Positions 1-8,401 of a stretch of DNA of 37,801 nt are shown in pieces (within the stretch, counting starts at the first letter, position 1; each line of letters opens with the position of its first letter). Below the pieces are notes generated by a model. It saw only the letters and a list, made by a program, of their open reading frames with translations. It did not search any database and was not told the DNA's origin. Location of the stretch: contig JACPZZ010000017.1 of the NCBI GenBank assembly GCA_016195275.1, positions 85,581-123,381 of the forward strand, read 5' to 3'. Made by a program: the position numbers and the translations under genes. The stretch is from Candidatus Aenigmatarchaeota archaeon (lineage in GTDB: Archaea; Aenigmatarchaeota; Aenigmatarchaeia; JACPZZ01).

Positions 1-653
1 GGAACTTAGGCTTTAACCTGATCCTGGGAGACGGCTCGGCAATACCAGCCGCGGCAGCGCTTGCCGCGGAACTGGCAGCAAGTTATGACATAGATCCGTA
101 TTTCGCTATCCCGCGCCGCACAGAAGAAGCTGTCAAAAGGGCGGCAGACACTTTCCGCAAGACCCTACCTATTTTAAATGGCGACAGGGAAAAAGCCCGC
201 GCGTACGCATCGGAAAGGCTTTTCGTCGGCCGTGTGCCGGACCATGCCAGATACCTGCTAGTTTCTCCGCACAAGGAAGAGAGTGCTAAAAAACCCGTTG
301 AATATGAATTCGGCGCGCCGATGTCGGAAGGGTCTAAAGTTGTGTTGGTCGACGACTCAAAAATGACCGGTCGCACAACAAACTCCATGGCAACCAGGCT
401 TCGCCTGAAATATGAAAACCTAAACTTTTTGGGCGGATTTTACGCTGTAGACATCCAGGAAGTGCCTCCAGACGCAAGGATGGAAAGGGGGAACGCCGCG
501 CTGACCAGAGATATGCTCCGGATCAGCCTGCCCATGACATCCCTGTTAACGTCCTGGGACATTGCAAATTATCTGTACAAGATAGACAAGATGTCCGAAC
601 AGGCCTACCAGAAAGCCGTCGATGCGAGAAAAAGGTACGGGATGCAAATCTAA
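1..653 (+). CDS. PyrE-like phosphoribosyltransferase, 5' truncated by window edge
   Basis: The reading frame is open from base 3 to the stop at 653, so the beginning of the gene lies outside the window. The visible 216 residues contain the PRPP-binding signature of type I phosphoribosyltransferases, VVLVDDSKMTGRTT, near the middle: a hydrophobic strand, two acidic residues, then a TG loop. A helical tail follows (SLLTSWDIANYLYKIDKMS), which resembles the C-terminal part of orotate phosphoribosyltransferase. That enzyme joins PRPP to orotate in pyrimidine synthesis. Substrate cannot be fixed from a partial sequence, so another PRTase is possible. A GTG at 234 is internal, because coding continues upstream of it. 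It converges on the RIO2 gene with a 14-nt gap. Confidence 0.7.
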   Translation, partial: NLGFNLILGDGSAIPAAAALAAELAASYDIDPYFAIPRRTEEAVKRAADTFRKTLPILNGDREKARAYASERLFVGRVPDHARYLLVSPHKEESAKKPVEYEFGAPMSEGSKVVLVDDSKMTGRTTNSMATRLRLKYENLNFLGGFYAVDIQEVPPDARMERGNAALTRDMLRISLPMTSLLTSWDIANYLYKIDKMSEQAYQKAVDARKRYGMQI

Positions 654-667
654 TTTAAACTAGTTGC

Positions 668-1507
668 TTATAAACTGTACTTCTTCCTGAAATAAGTCCT
701 TATGTTGTCCATGTCCCGTTCTTTCATCCTGTCTGCATTCGGGTATTCTGAAGGCACAGCCTGCGGCCAGTCGATGTAATAAAGCTCGCCTTCATCTGTC
801 ACCATGATATTGAACTCCGAAAAATCGCCATGCACCCACTTTTCTGCCGCTTTTTCGTAATCCTCGATTATCACGTCAAAAACATCAGCCGGGTCTTTCA
901 AAACAACCTTTGCCAGGATTTTCGCAGGAAGGGATTTTTTCCCGATAAATTGCATGCACACAGCGTGCCTGTTTATGCCGTACGGTTCCGGAACCGGTAT
1001 AACGCCTTTCAGGTCCGATAAAACCCTGAACTCTGTCTGGGCTTTTGCGCGCGGCACGTTTATCTCATATTCCTTTATGCCAAGTTCCTCAATCTTCTTT
1101 TTTACTGCGATCCACGAAAAGGATCTTTTTATTTTCAGGAATTCTTTTTGGTTATATCGGTTCATTTTAACTGCGGCAAAACCGCTTTCTGTTTCCGCGG
1201 ATATTATCACGGATTCCTTGCCCGTACCTACGACAGACCCAATGTTCGTTATCACGCTGTGCTGTTTGAAATCCCATAAAGCCAGCGCGTCAAAACCCGT
1301 TTCCGCCACTTTGGCCGATGTCCCGGACTTCTTGTGGGTAAGGTAAGAAGCGTACCCCATCCTGTTTAATTCGGAAATCAGGAAATTGGTTTTCTTCATC
1401 GGAAACGGAAGCCTGGAACCAATCTCGTCAAGAGGGGCGTACTCATATTTTTTATGAAGGCCTTCGATAACACGGAGGATTGATATGTGGTCTTTGTTAA
1501 TTTTCAT
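668..1507 (-). CDS. rio2: RIO2-type serine/threonine protein kinase
   Basis: A 279-aa protein of the size usual for archaeal RIO2. An N-terminal winged helix of about 80 residues is followed by the RIO kinase fold. A glycine-rich nucleotide loop (GSVVGTGKES) is seen, with the catalytic loop HGDFSEFN at residues 226-233 (catalytic Asp228) and the metal-binding DWPQ at 246-249. Trp in place of the more usual Phe after that Asp is a small oddity. RIO2 acts as an ATPase/kinase in late maturation of the small ribosomal subunit. The start overlaps the end of the upstream DUF359 gene by 11 nt, so the two are probably one transcript. Confidence 0.93.
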   Translation of the reverse strand: MKINKDHISILRVIEGLHKKYEYAPLDEIGSRLPFPMKKTNFLISELNRMGYASYLTHKKSGTSAKVAETGFDALALWDFKQHSVITNIGSVVGTGKESVIISAETESGFAAVKMNRYNQKEFLKIKRSFSWIAVKKKIEELGIKEYEINVPRAKAQTEFRVLSDLKGVIPVPEPYGINRHAVCMQFIGKKSLPAKILAKVVLKDPADVFDVIIEDYEKAAEKWVHGDFSEFNIMVTDEGELYYIDWPQAVPSEYPNADRMKERDMDNIRTYFRKKYSL

Positions 1508-1991
1508 TTACCATCCTCTCCAGTATGCCCTCGATTTTATTTTTCATTTTTTTATCCGCTTTGACAGCAACAACGCCGCGGAACCACAAGCCGTAGACTA
1601 CAAGTGAATTGGCCGTACAGTATTTTATCGCAGGCAGCACAGCCAGATCTTCTTCGCCCCTGACATCTATCAGTGTTCTTTTTTTCATAGATTCTTTTAC
1701 AGCCGCAACCAGTTCACTGGATATTGTGGAAGGCTTATTCTTCACCCTGGTTTTTGCGCCGGAAAACTTCACGCCCCAATGCATCTTTTTTCTCCTGGTT
1801 TTCCTGTCTATGACAGCAACATCCGGCATCACGCCGTTGATAATCAGCTCCTTTGAGCACACATCGCCGACTGCTATAAGTTTAGTGTATTTCGTCCTTT
1901 TCAAGTACGCCAGAAGCGATCGGGTGTTTGCGAAAACCCTGCCCAAAGGCCTCCGCAACTCCTTTCTCATGCGCTTCGGCAGTTTATACAT
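1497..1991 (-). CDS. GTP-dependent dephospho-CoA kinase (DUF359 family)
   Basis: A 164-aa protein matching the DUF359 family, shown experimentally in Thermococcus to be the archaeal GTP-dependent dephospho-CoA kinase, the last step of coenzyme A synthesis. Diagnostic stretches are VGDVCSKELI at about residues 42-51, then PDVAVIDRKTRRK, and later VRGEEDLAVLPA with a VVYG strand. It is the first gene of a two-gene unit with RIO2, with an 11-nt overlap. In many euryarchaea this gene sits in the rpoE1-spt4-eS24 operon; here that operon is intact about 16 kb away without it. Confidence 0.88.
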   Translation of the reverse strand: MYKLPKRMRKELRRPLGRVFANTRSLLAYLKRTKYTKLIAVGDVCSKELIINGVMPDVAVIDRKTRRKKMHWGVKFSGAKTRVKNKPSTISSELVAAVKESMKKRTLIDVRGEEDLAVLPAIKYCTANSLVVYGLWFRGVVAVKADKKMKNKIEGILERMVNEN

Positions 1992-2106
1992 AAAGTCAGT
2001 TGTTTGTTGTGAAAAATAAGCTTAATAACCCGTTTTTACAAAATTGAACAATAATCGGTATTTTGTAAACAAATACCAAAAGGGTTTTTGGGGTTCTCAA
2101 AGACCT

Positions 2107-2155
2107 CACAGGAAATCAAAGGATTTCCTGTGCACGAAAATCTTCGGATTTTCGT
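2107..2155. repeat. Tandem double-hairpin repeat, copy 1
   Basis: Two adjacent perfect inverted repeats. The first (2107-2132) has an 11-bp stem, CACAGGAAATC with GATTTCCTGTG, and a 4-nt loop AAAG. The second (2134-2155) has a 9-bp stem, ACGAAAATC with GATTTTCGT, and the loop TTCG. The pair lies between the divergent DUF359 and ndk genes, ending 25 nt before the ndk start. It shares architecture and a GAAA(A/T)-rich left arm with copies at 9456, 14340 and 14539. Confidence 0.8.
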
Positions 2156-2180
2156 TGTTTTACTAAAAAAGGGATTTGAT

Positions 2181-2744
2181 ATGATAGAGAAGACATTGAT
2201 TTTGATAAAACCCGACGGCGTGCAGCGCGGATTAGTAGGGGAAATACTGGGCCGTTTCGAGCGAAAAGGCATGAAAATCGTGGGCATGAAAATGGTGCAC
2301 ATAAACAGGGAATTCGCCGAGGAACATTATCCTAAAGACATGGCAAAGCTTTTCGGAAAGAAAACGCTTGAAGGCATCAAGGAATTCGGCTTGAACACGG
2401 CAAAAAGCGAAAAAGAGCTTGGAGAAAAAACCTGGGAAGACCTCATAAATTTCATCACCGAAAGCCCTGTAGTTGCAGTTGTCCTAGAAGGCGTACACGC
2501 AATAAAAAACGTACGCATAATGACCGGTTCTACGTCGCCGCACGAAGCTTCACCGGGCACAATTCGCGGTGATTACGCCCATGTAAGCATGATTTACTCT
2601 TCAGTAACAGGGACAGGCGGCCGCAACGTTGTTCATGCATCCGGGTCTGTTGAGGACGCAAAGCGCGAAATCGCACTGTGGTTCAAACCGGAAGAGATTC
2701 ACGAATACAAACGCGCCGATGAATTCCATACCACAGGCAGGTAA
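2181..2744 (+). CDS. ndk: Nucleoside diphosphate kinase
   Basis: Transfers the terminal phosphate between nucleoside triphosphates and diphosphates through a phosphohistidine. The 187-aa product starts with the family signature IEKTLILIKPDGVQRGLVGE and holds the active-site block NVVHASGS, with catalytic His152. It is about 35-40 residues longer than the common 150-aa form, mostly from a central insertion (about residues 55-85) and a C-terminal extension. The ATG at 2181 was chosen because it begins the conserved first strand. The frame is open further upstream, but only through the double-hairpin repeat. Thymidylate kinase follows 35 nt downstream, so nucleotide metabolism genes are clustered. 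Confidence 0.95.
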   Translation: MIEKTLILIKPDGVQRGLVGEILGRFERKGMKIVGMKMVHINREFAEEHYPKDMAKLFGKKTLEGIKEFGLNTAKSEKELGEKTWEDLINFITESPVVAVVLEGVHAIKNVRIMTGSTSPHEASPGTIRGDYAHVSMIYSSVTGTGGRNVVHASGSVEDAKREIALWFKPEEIHEYKRADEFHTTGR

Positions 2745-2779
2745 ACGCCTTTTTATTTTCTGCCTGTGAAAGGTTTTCT

Positions 2780-3373
2780 ATGCAAGGCAGATTGATAGCG
2801 ATCGAAGGCTGCGACGGTTCCGGCCTGTCAACGCAAACAAGGCTTTTATGTGAATGGCTGCGAAGCAAAAACCTTGAAGTGCTTCAAACAAAAGAGCCTA
2901 CGGAAAATTTCATCGGAAAGACGATAAGATCCGTCCTGCGCAAGGAAATTGTGACGGATCAAAAGACCTTGCAACTGCTTTTTTGTGCCGACCGCGGGCA
3001 CCATTTGGAATCCGAAATAATTCCGGCGCTGAACAACGGAAAAACCGTGGTTACCGACCGCTACATAATGTCAACTCTTGCATTCGGATCGATAGACGTG
3101 GATATGGAATGGCTCAAAAAACTGAATGAAAAATTCCCGAAGCCGGATCTGACAATAATCATCGACGTACCGGAAAGCGTGTCCATAGAGCGCATAAAAA
3201 AATCAAGGCCAAACATAGAATTGTTCGAAGAAACTGAAAAACTTAAAAAAATACGCGGAAACTACAAAAAGCTTTCTGTCGAATTTCCAAACACTGTTTT
3301 CATCGACGGTACAAAAACCGTGGATGAAGTTTCCGGGGACATAAAATCCGCGTGGAAGGTACATTTAGCTTAA
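2780..3373 (+). CDS. tmk: Thymidylate-kinase-like protein with altered Walker A
   Basis: The 197-aa product has the length and order of motifs of dTMP kinase, which makes dTDP from dTMP. The P-loop region is EGCDGSGLSTQ (residues 9-19), a DR-type motif in VTDRYIMSTLAFG follows at about 93-105, and the PDLTIIIDVPESVSIERI strand/helix lies near 126-143. The P-loop lysine that normally contacts ATP phosphates (GxGKST) is leucine at residue 16. The codon is CTG and the frame is clean on both sides. This may mark a distinct archaeal subfamily or a protein with altered activity. A T/A-rich TATA-like stretch lies about 28 nt before the ATG. Confidence 0.85.
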   Translation: MQGRLIAIEGCDGSGLSTQTRLLCEWLRSKNLEVLQTKEPTENFIGKTIRSVLRKEIVTDQKTLQLLFCADRGHHLESEIIPALNNGKTVVTDRYIMSTLAFGSIDVDMEWLKKLNEKFPKPDLTIIIDVPESVSIERIKKSRPNIELFEETEKLKKIRGNYKKLSVEFPNTVFIDGTKTVDEVSGDIKSAWKVHLA

Positions 3374-3401
3374 ATTTATAGCGGCACTATAACTACTTCT
3401 A

Positions 3402-5135
3402 ATGGTGCAAAAAATGATCCGCCAACCGATTGTAGCTGTACTGGGCCATGTAGATCACGGCAAAACTTCTTTGTTAGACCGTGTCAGAGGCACCGCTGTT
3501 GCAAAATCCGAGGCCGGCGGCATAACCCAGCATGTCGGGGCTTCGGAAATCCCGTTCGACGCTATCAGAAAAATCTGCGGCCCTTTGCTTGAACGCATGG
3601 GTATCGAACTGTCGATACCCGGTTTGCTGCTGTTAGACACGCCGGGCCATGAGGCTTTCATCACTATAAGGAAGCGCGGAGGTTCCATCGCAGATATCGC
3701 AATCCTGGTCGTCGACATGCACGAAAGCCTGCAGCAGCAGAGTTTTGAATCGCTTGAGATATTGAAGCATTACAAAACGCCTTTCATCGTTGCCGCTACG
3801 AAGCTCGACAGGATTTCCGGATGGAAGCGCAACGAGAACACTCCGTTTATAGAAAGCGTTGAAAACCAGCCTTCAATGGCCATCGACGAACTGGAAGAAA
3901 AAATTTACAAAATTGTTGGGAAGTTGTCGGAACACGGTTTCCAATCGGAAAGATTCGACAGGATAACCGATTTCACAAAACAGGTTGCCATAGTTCCGGT
4001 GTCCAGCTCGTCGGGTGAGGGCATCGCCGACCTTTTGATTACGGTAGCCGGCCTGACCCAGCATTTTCTTAAAGAAAGCCTGAGAGTTTCGGAAAAAAAC
4101 GGCGAGGGAACAGTACTGGAAGTAAAAGAAATACGCGGCCTTGGAACAACCATAGACGTAATCCTTTACAACGGCAGTATCAGCAAAAACGATTTCATAG
4201 TCATAGGCGGCAAAGATCCTATAGTAACAAAAGTAAAGGCCCTGTTAAAACCGCCGGCACTGATGCAAATGGGCCTTGAAAAGAATTTCCTGCAGGTGGA
4301 CTCTGTAAATGCTGCAGCAGGCATAAAAATATCCGCGCCTGGGTTGGAAAAAGCTGTTGCGGGCAACCCGCTGCTCGCAACTTCGGATAAGGATGAAATA
4401 GAAGCGCTGAAATCCGTGGTTCAGAAGGACGTGCAATCGGTTGAGTTCTCCAGCGATGAAGAAGGTCTTATAGTTAAAGCGGATACTTTAGGATCCTTGG
4501 AAGCGCTGGTTAAAATACTCAAAGACTCCGGCATACCTATAAGAAAGGCTGAAGTGGGGCCTGTCACAAAGCTGGACGTCATGGAAATTTCCGCTGCCGC
4601 AGGCTTCAACAGGGCCGTAATAGTATTCAACAACGAAATACTTCCGGAAGCGGAGGAACTGGCGAAGACCCAGGAGATAAAAATAATCTCTTCGAACATA
4701 ATCTACCGGGTTGTCGAAGAATACAAAAAATGGGCCGAAGAGCTGAAAAGAAAAACGGTTGAAGAAAGGCTTTCTAAAATAACAAGGCCGTGTGAAATTC
4801 GCATCCTCCCCGGTTTCGTGTTCCGCGATTCCAATCCCGCAGTGTTCGGCGTGGAAGTTTTGGCCGGCACATTAAAAACAGGATATTCCATGAAAAGAAA
4901 AGATGACAACAGAACCGTAGGCATTGTAAAGGAGCTGCAGGATCAAAACCAGAATATCGAATCCGCCGAAAAGGGCAGGCGCGTGGCCGTGTCGATGGAA
5001 GAGCCTACAATAGGCCGGCACATAAATGAGGGCGATATTTTGGTAACCGTATTGGGCGAGGAAGACCTCGAGGTTCTCCGGGCGCTTTATAACCATCTCC
5101 GGGATGACGAAAAGATTTTATTGGCCAATTATTAG
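3402..5135 (+). CDS. infB: Translation initiation factor aIF5B
   Basis: A 577-aa GTPase of the IF2/eIF5B family that promotes ribosomal subunit joining. The N-terminal G domain shows G1 GHVDHGKT, switch/G2 QHVGASEIP, G3 DTPGHE and a G4-position motif TKLD. Domain II and the C-terminal half follow, including the ITRPCEIRILPGFVFR block typical of the archaeal/eukaryal type. The family has NKxD at G4, so Asn to Thr is unusual. The length matches archaeal aIF5B without the long eukaryotic N-terminus. No intein is present in its P-loop, unlike aIF2-gamma in this window. A TATA-like AATTTATAG lies about 25 nt before the ATG. Confidence 0.96.
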   Translation: MVQKMIRQPIVAVLGHVDHGKTSLLDRVRGTAVAKSEAGGITQHVGASEIPFDAIRKICGPLLERMGIELSIPGLLLLDTPGHEAFITIRKRGGSIADIAILVVDMHESLQQQSFESLEILKHYKTPFIVAATKLDRISGWKRNENTPFIESVENQPSMAIDELEEKIYKIVGKLSEHGFQSERFDRITDFTKQVAIVPVSSSSGEGIADLLITVAGLTQHFLKESLRVSEKNGEGTVLEVKEIRGLGTTIDVILYNGSISKNDFIVIGGKDPIVTKVKALLKPPALMQMGLEKNFLQVDSVNAAAGIKISAPGLEKAVAGNPLLATSDKDEIEALKSVVQKDVQSVEFSSDEEGLIVKADTLGSLEALVKILKDSGIPIRKAEVGPVTKLDVMEISAAAGFNRAVIVFNNEILPEAEELAKTQEIKIISSNIIYRVVEEYKKWAEELKRKTVEERLSKITRPCEIRILPGFVFRDSNPAVFGVEVLAGTLKTGYSMKRKDDNRTVGIVKELQDQNQNIESAEKGRRVAVSMEEPTIGRHINEGDILVTVLGEEDLEVLRALYNHLRDDEKILLANY

Positions 5136-5148
5136 ATATATAAGTTTT
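5133..5148 (+). promoter_or_regulatory. TATA-box promoter for the HExxH protein gene
   Basis: The sequence TTAGATATATAAG sits just after the aIF5B stop codon, 20-33 nt before the ATG at 5167. No purine-rich ribosome-binding site lies between them. This is the spacing expected for a leaderless archaeal transcript. The same arrangement recurs before many other genes in the window. Confidence 0.6.
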
Positions 5149-5166
5149 CCGGCTGATTACTGCTTT

Positions 5167-6051
5167 ATGTCAACCACTTACAGGGAAGAAGCCGTGGCCG
5201 CGAAACAGCTTTTACAGGAAGCAAAGATCCTGATGGGCCTGGAAGGCGTAGCACAAAGAATGCGTGGAACCACAGATTTTGGGGAGCTAAACGAATTTGT
5301 ACAACTGTCAGAACCCGGTGTAATAGAAAACAGACGGCCAAGATTCCGTAAATTGGGTAAAATAACCAGAGAAAGAATCGAATCAATTTCAGAATTAAGA
5401 GCCGATGCGGTATTGTTTACGAGGATGTTTGGGTATAGGATCCCGAAAAATACAAAAGTGAGTAAACGGCCATACAGCATGCAATTTGCCCTGCCGGATG
5501 CAGCTTACAGGGATTTATGTACCTACATTCCTGGGTTAGCACACTGTGCGGATGTAGATGGTTTTTGTATGAGACCGTTAGTTGGCGGTTCGATAATTTT
5601 AGTCAGGAAACCCAGTTATACAAAATTAGAAAGGCACGAAGAGGTGCACGCATTCCAAAATCTTATGGAGGATGCGAAGTATCAACCTTTCATTAATGGC
5701 GCCTTACATCAAGACCTTCTTAGCGAAGAAGCCGCAGAATGCATAGCAGAAGCCGAGCACAGGTTTGAACCAGCTAGAGAACGAGTGCTTTTGCATACAA
5801 GTTTTTATTCACGATACGAAGTTCCCGGCCAAGATTTTAACGCGCTGGCACGCCGGATCCATGAACGCTACCCCTCATTGTCAGAAAACCTTATACACCA
5901 AAGGCAGAAAAACGAAGAAGCGTTATTGCAAGCCTATGATAAATCAGACAGAGAATTGAAAAAGCTGATAGGCTGGACTTTACATTTGCTCGAATTTCCG
6001 ACTGCTGACAGGGTGCTGGGATCAATACCAAGCGTATACCAAACTATGTAA
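5167..6051 (+). CDS. Putative zinc metallopeptidase-like protein (HExxH)
   Basis: A 294-aa protein not recognised as a named family. It carries HEEVH at residues 157-161, the zinc-binding/catalytic motif of zincin metallopeptidases, in the helix-like context LERHEEVHAFQNLM. An acidic helix about 35 residues on (LLSEEAAECIAEAEH) could supply the third, glutamate ligand of a gluzincin. There is no signal peptide or membrane segment, so a cytoplasmic location is likely. The frame is open upstream of 5167, but the ATG there matches the TATA-box distance and avoids overlap with aIF5B. Function beyond a possible protease is unknown; a lone HExxH can occur by chance. Confidence 0.7.
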   Translation: MSTTYREEAVAAKQLLQEAKILMGLEGVAQRMRGTTDFGELNEFVQLSEPGVIENRRPRFRKLGKITRERIESISELRADAVLFTRMFGYRIPKNTKVSKRPYSMQFALPDAAYRDLCTYIPGLAHCADVDGFCMRPLVGGSIILVRKPSYTKLERHEEVHAFQNLMEDAKYQPFINGALHQDLLSEEAAECIAEAEHRFEPARERVLLHTSFYSRYEVPGQDFNALARRIHERYPSLSENLIHQRQKNEEALLQAYDKSDRELKKLIGWTLHLLEFPTADRVLGSIPSVYQTM

Positions 6052-6084
6052 AAGCACTTTAATAACGATGGACAAATATTTACC

Positions 6085-7704
6085 ATGATAACCGGCAACG
6101 GTAAAATGTTAATCGCCGTCGAAAACGGCAAAATAACAAAATTATTCTGGCCGACCGTAAACAATTTCCAGAACATGGCAGAATCGCGCCTCGGTGTTTT
6201 CTCGTTCGAGGAAAATTCCGTATCTTGGCTGGACGAATGGAAAACAACGCAGCAATACCTTCAGGATTCCAATATTCTTGAAACGACCGCAAAAAAAGGC
6301 CGCTTGACAATTTCGATAAAGGACTTTGCCCTGCCTCTGCAGGACTGCGTAGTGCGCATGGTTTCTGCGAACGAGCCTTCAGCCGTATACTGTTACACAA
6401 AAACGCAGCTGGGTGAAAACCAGAAAAAAGACTCTGTAATATTCGAGGGCAGTGTATTGCATAAGAACAAGAAAGCCGCATTGCGTATTTTCTCGCCCGA
6501 CGAGGTCAAAGAGCATGACATGGGGGAAAATATAAATTTCGATTCGCCCCAGGAAAGGAACGCCGGCGAATCGTCCTCAATGGTGTCGTTCTTCACCACT
6601 CCGGCCAACAACGGTGAAACGCACAGCGTAAACATTTTCATTGCCATATCCAACTCCGTCAAAAACACCAACCGGGTAATGACCAACGCGCTCAACACAG
6701 AACCTTCCAAATGGCTTTACAAAACCCAGTTTCACTGGAAAAAATGGCTTGAACGTTCAAAATTAACAGACCCCAAAGGAAAGAGGGCCCTTCTGAATAT
6801 GAAAACTCTCATGGATGAAAACCACGGAGGCTTCGCCGCGTCTGCGGCAGCAAGGTACTCATGGATACGCGACAGCGTTTATGCCGCCTACGCCTTTGAC
6901 CTCGCCGGCTATCATTCCGAAGCCTCGAAGTTTTACGCATGGCTGAAAACCGCGATAACGAAACACAAGTACCTTTTGTTTGCGGACGGAACCGCGACCA
7001 GCAACAACGAAAAAAGGACGGACCAGTTGGCAACCGCAGTCTGGGGTATTTACTCCCACTACACGAAAACAAACGACGCCAAGTTTCTGACCAGCATGTG
7101 GAACACAGTCCGCTACGCCGCTGAAGAGTTGCAAAAAAACTTCAACCCCAAAACCGGCCTCATGTCGCCTTCAATGACCCCCTGGGAGGACAGCTTCAAT
7201 GTGAATGCATACACTGCGTCAAGCTCCTGCTCGGCCTTCGGCGCCGCCGCTGCCATGGCAAAAAAACTTGGGCACGAAAATCTTTCGCAGGAGTGGCTTA
7301 CAGTCGCAGAAAAATTGAAAGAATCGTACCTGTTCATGTGCTCAGATGAAACTTACCACAGGGCGTACAACGAAAAGGATGTAGATTCTTACATGTTGTC
7401 GATGTTGGTTCCATTCAACATGGCCGACACTTGGGCGGAAAAGACCGAAAAAACCATTGAAAAAATAGAGAAATCCCTTTGGGACAACGGGCTTAAGAGA
7501 AACTCCGCTTCCAGCAAGGCGTGTTTCGTAAGCACGGCCTGGCTTGCCTGGGTACACAAAAAATCCGGTAACATGAAAAAATACAGGATAATTATGGACA
7601 TGATAAACGAAAATTTCACCGGGCTTGGCGTGCCGTCAACCGCGGCAGAGAATGACGTCTCCCTATGGCCCAATGCGATGTACGTTATCGCGAGAATGGA
7701 TTAA
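6085..7704 (+). CDS. Glycoside hydrolase family 15 (glucoamylase-like)
   Basis: A 539-aa protein with the two-part layout of prokaryotic GH15 enzymes: an N-terminal beta-sandwich (about 1-230) and a C-terminal (alpha/alpha)6 barrel. Barrel landmarks are YSWIRDSVYAAYAFDLAGY (substrate-binding W/RD motif), MTPWEDSF followed by an aromatic-rich YTASS stretch where the catalytic acid Glu is expected, and a C-terminal LWPNAMYV where the family has a PLxW(S/A) block. Substrates are alpha-linked glucans or trehalose-like sugars. No signal peptide is seen, which suggests an intracellular enzyme, for example for storage glucan or trehalose. The next gene starts 2 nt after its stop. Confidence 0.85.
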   Translation: MITGNGKMLIAVENGKITKLFWPTVNNFQNMAESRLGVFSFEENSVSWLDEWKTTQQYLQDSNILETTAKKGRLTISIKDFALPLQDCVVRMVSANEPSAVYCYTKTQLGENQKKDSVIFEGSVLHKNKKAALRIFSPDEVKEHDMGENINFDSPQERNAGESSSMVSFFTTPANNGETHSVNIFIAISNSVKNTNRVMTNALNTEPSKWLYKTQFHWKKWLERSKLTDPKGKRALLNMKTLMDENHGGFAASAAARYSWIRDSVYAAYAFDLAGYHSEASKFYAWLKTAITKHKYLLFADGTATSNNEKRTDQLATAVWGIYSHYTKTNDAKFLTSMWNTVRYAAEELQKNFNPKTGLMSPSMTPWEDSFNVNAYTASSSCSAFGAAAAMAKKLGHENLSQEWLTVAEKLKESYLFMCSDETYHRAYNEKDVDSYMLSMLVPFNMADTWAEKTEKTIEKIEKSLWDNGLKRNSASSKACFVSTAWLAWVHKKSGNMKKYRIIMDMINENFTGLGVPSTAAENDVSLWPNAMYVIARMD

Positions 7705-7706
7705 TC

Positions 7707-8351
7707 ATGTATGTTGATGCAACCTCTTTACCCGGAGAAAAAATTATAGGAAGCTACGGCGGGATAACCCTCACGAACAGGCGTGTGATCGGCCACGAGA
7801 ATGTAATCGATCTCGCGCTGGGAGGGCTCGGAAAAATAATTTCCAGGTTTTTGGGTTTTTCGTCGAAATCCGTCAGCGGTTCGGTAACGGAAATAAGGCT
7901 CGATAATATAGATTCCATAAAACTCACGCTAAACCGCAACGGCCTTCTTCTGAAAATAAGCAACCTTCTCTGGTTCGTGACCCTGTTTCTGCTGATAATG
8001 ATCTGGTTAATCGCACCTTACCGTTCAATTTCCACGGCCTTTATCAGCGTAATCGGTTTTATCCTGAACTTGGTTACCCTGGGTTTTTTGTCGGGAGTGT
8101 TTGAACCGGTGCTCGAATCTTTGCTGTCGGTCGTTTCCGGCTCTTATGAAATTCCTATCATGACGTTTGCGGCTTCGGTTTCTTTTTTTGTAGTTTACGT
8201 CCTTTTCAAGACGATACGGCTGGAAATACACTCTGCGAAAAATTTCGCGTTCACAAATATCCTAGACCTATCAGTCAAAAGCGGTTTGGAACAGGCGCAA
8301 AAATTCGCAAAAAAAATCAGGGAAACCGAGAAAGATTGCATGAAACAGTGA
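7707..8351 (+). CDS. Membrane protein with N-terminal PH-like domain
   Basis: A 214-aa protein of unknown function. The first 75 residues (GEKIIGSYGGITLTNRRVIG, ending IRLDNIDSIKL) resemble the bacterial PH-like fold seen in small membrane proteins, in which a TNRRVI strand and an I..I strand recur. Hydrophobic segments follow at about 85-105, 115-140 and 155-175, then a charged C-terminal helix. The ATG at 7707, 2 nt after the glucoamylase stop, was preferred over an upstream in-frame start that would overlap that gene by 40 nt. Co-transcription with the glucoamylase is likely. No function is inferred. Confidence 0.75.
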   Translation: MYVDATSLPGEKIIGSYGGITLTNRRVIGHENVIDLALGGLGKIISRFLGFSSKSVSGSVTEIRLDNIDSIKLTLNRNGLLLKISNLLWFVTLFLLIMIWLIAPYRSISTAFISVIGFILNLVTLGFLSGVFEPVLESLLSVVSGSYEIPIMTFAASVSFFVVYVLFKTIRLEIHSAKNFAFTNILDLSVKSGLEQAQKFAKKIRETEKDCMKQ

Positions 8352-8401
8352 TGTTTATATCGGAACGACGCTTATTCCTATAAGGTGTTCTTTTGCCCTA
8401 T

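Noticed and set aside
2088-2180. Longer N-terminus for nucleoside diphosphate kinase
   Set aside because: The extra 31 codons are the double-hairpin repeat and do not resemble the family; ATG 2181 begins the conserved strand.
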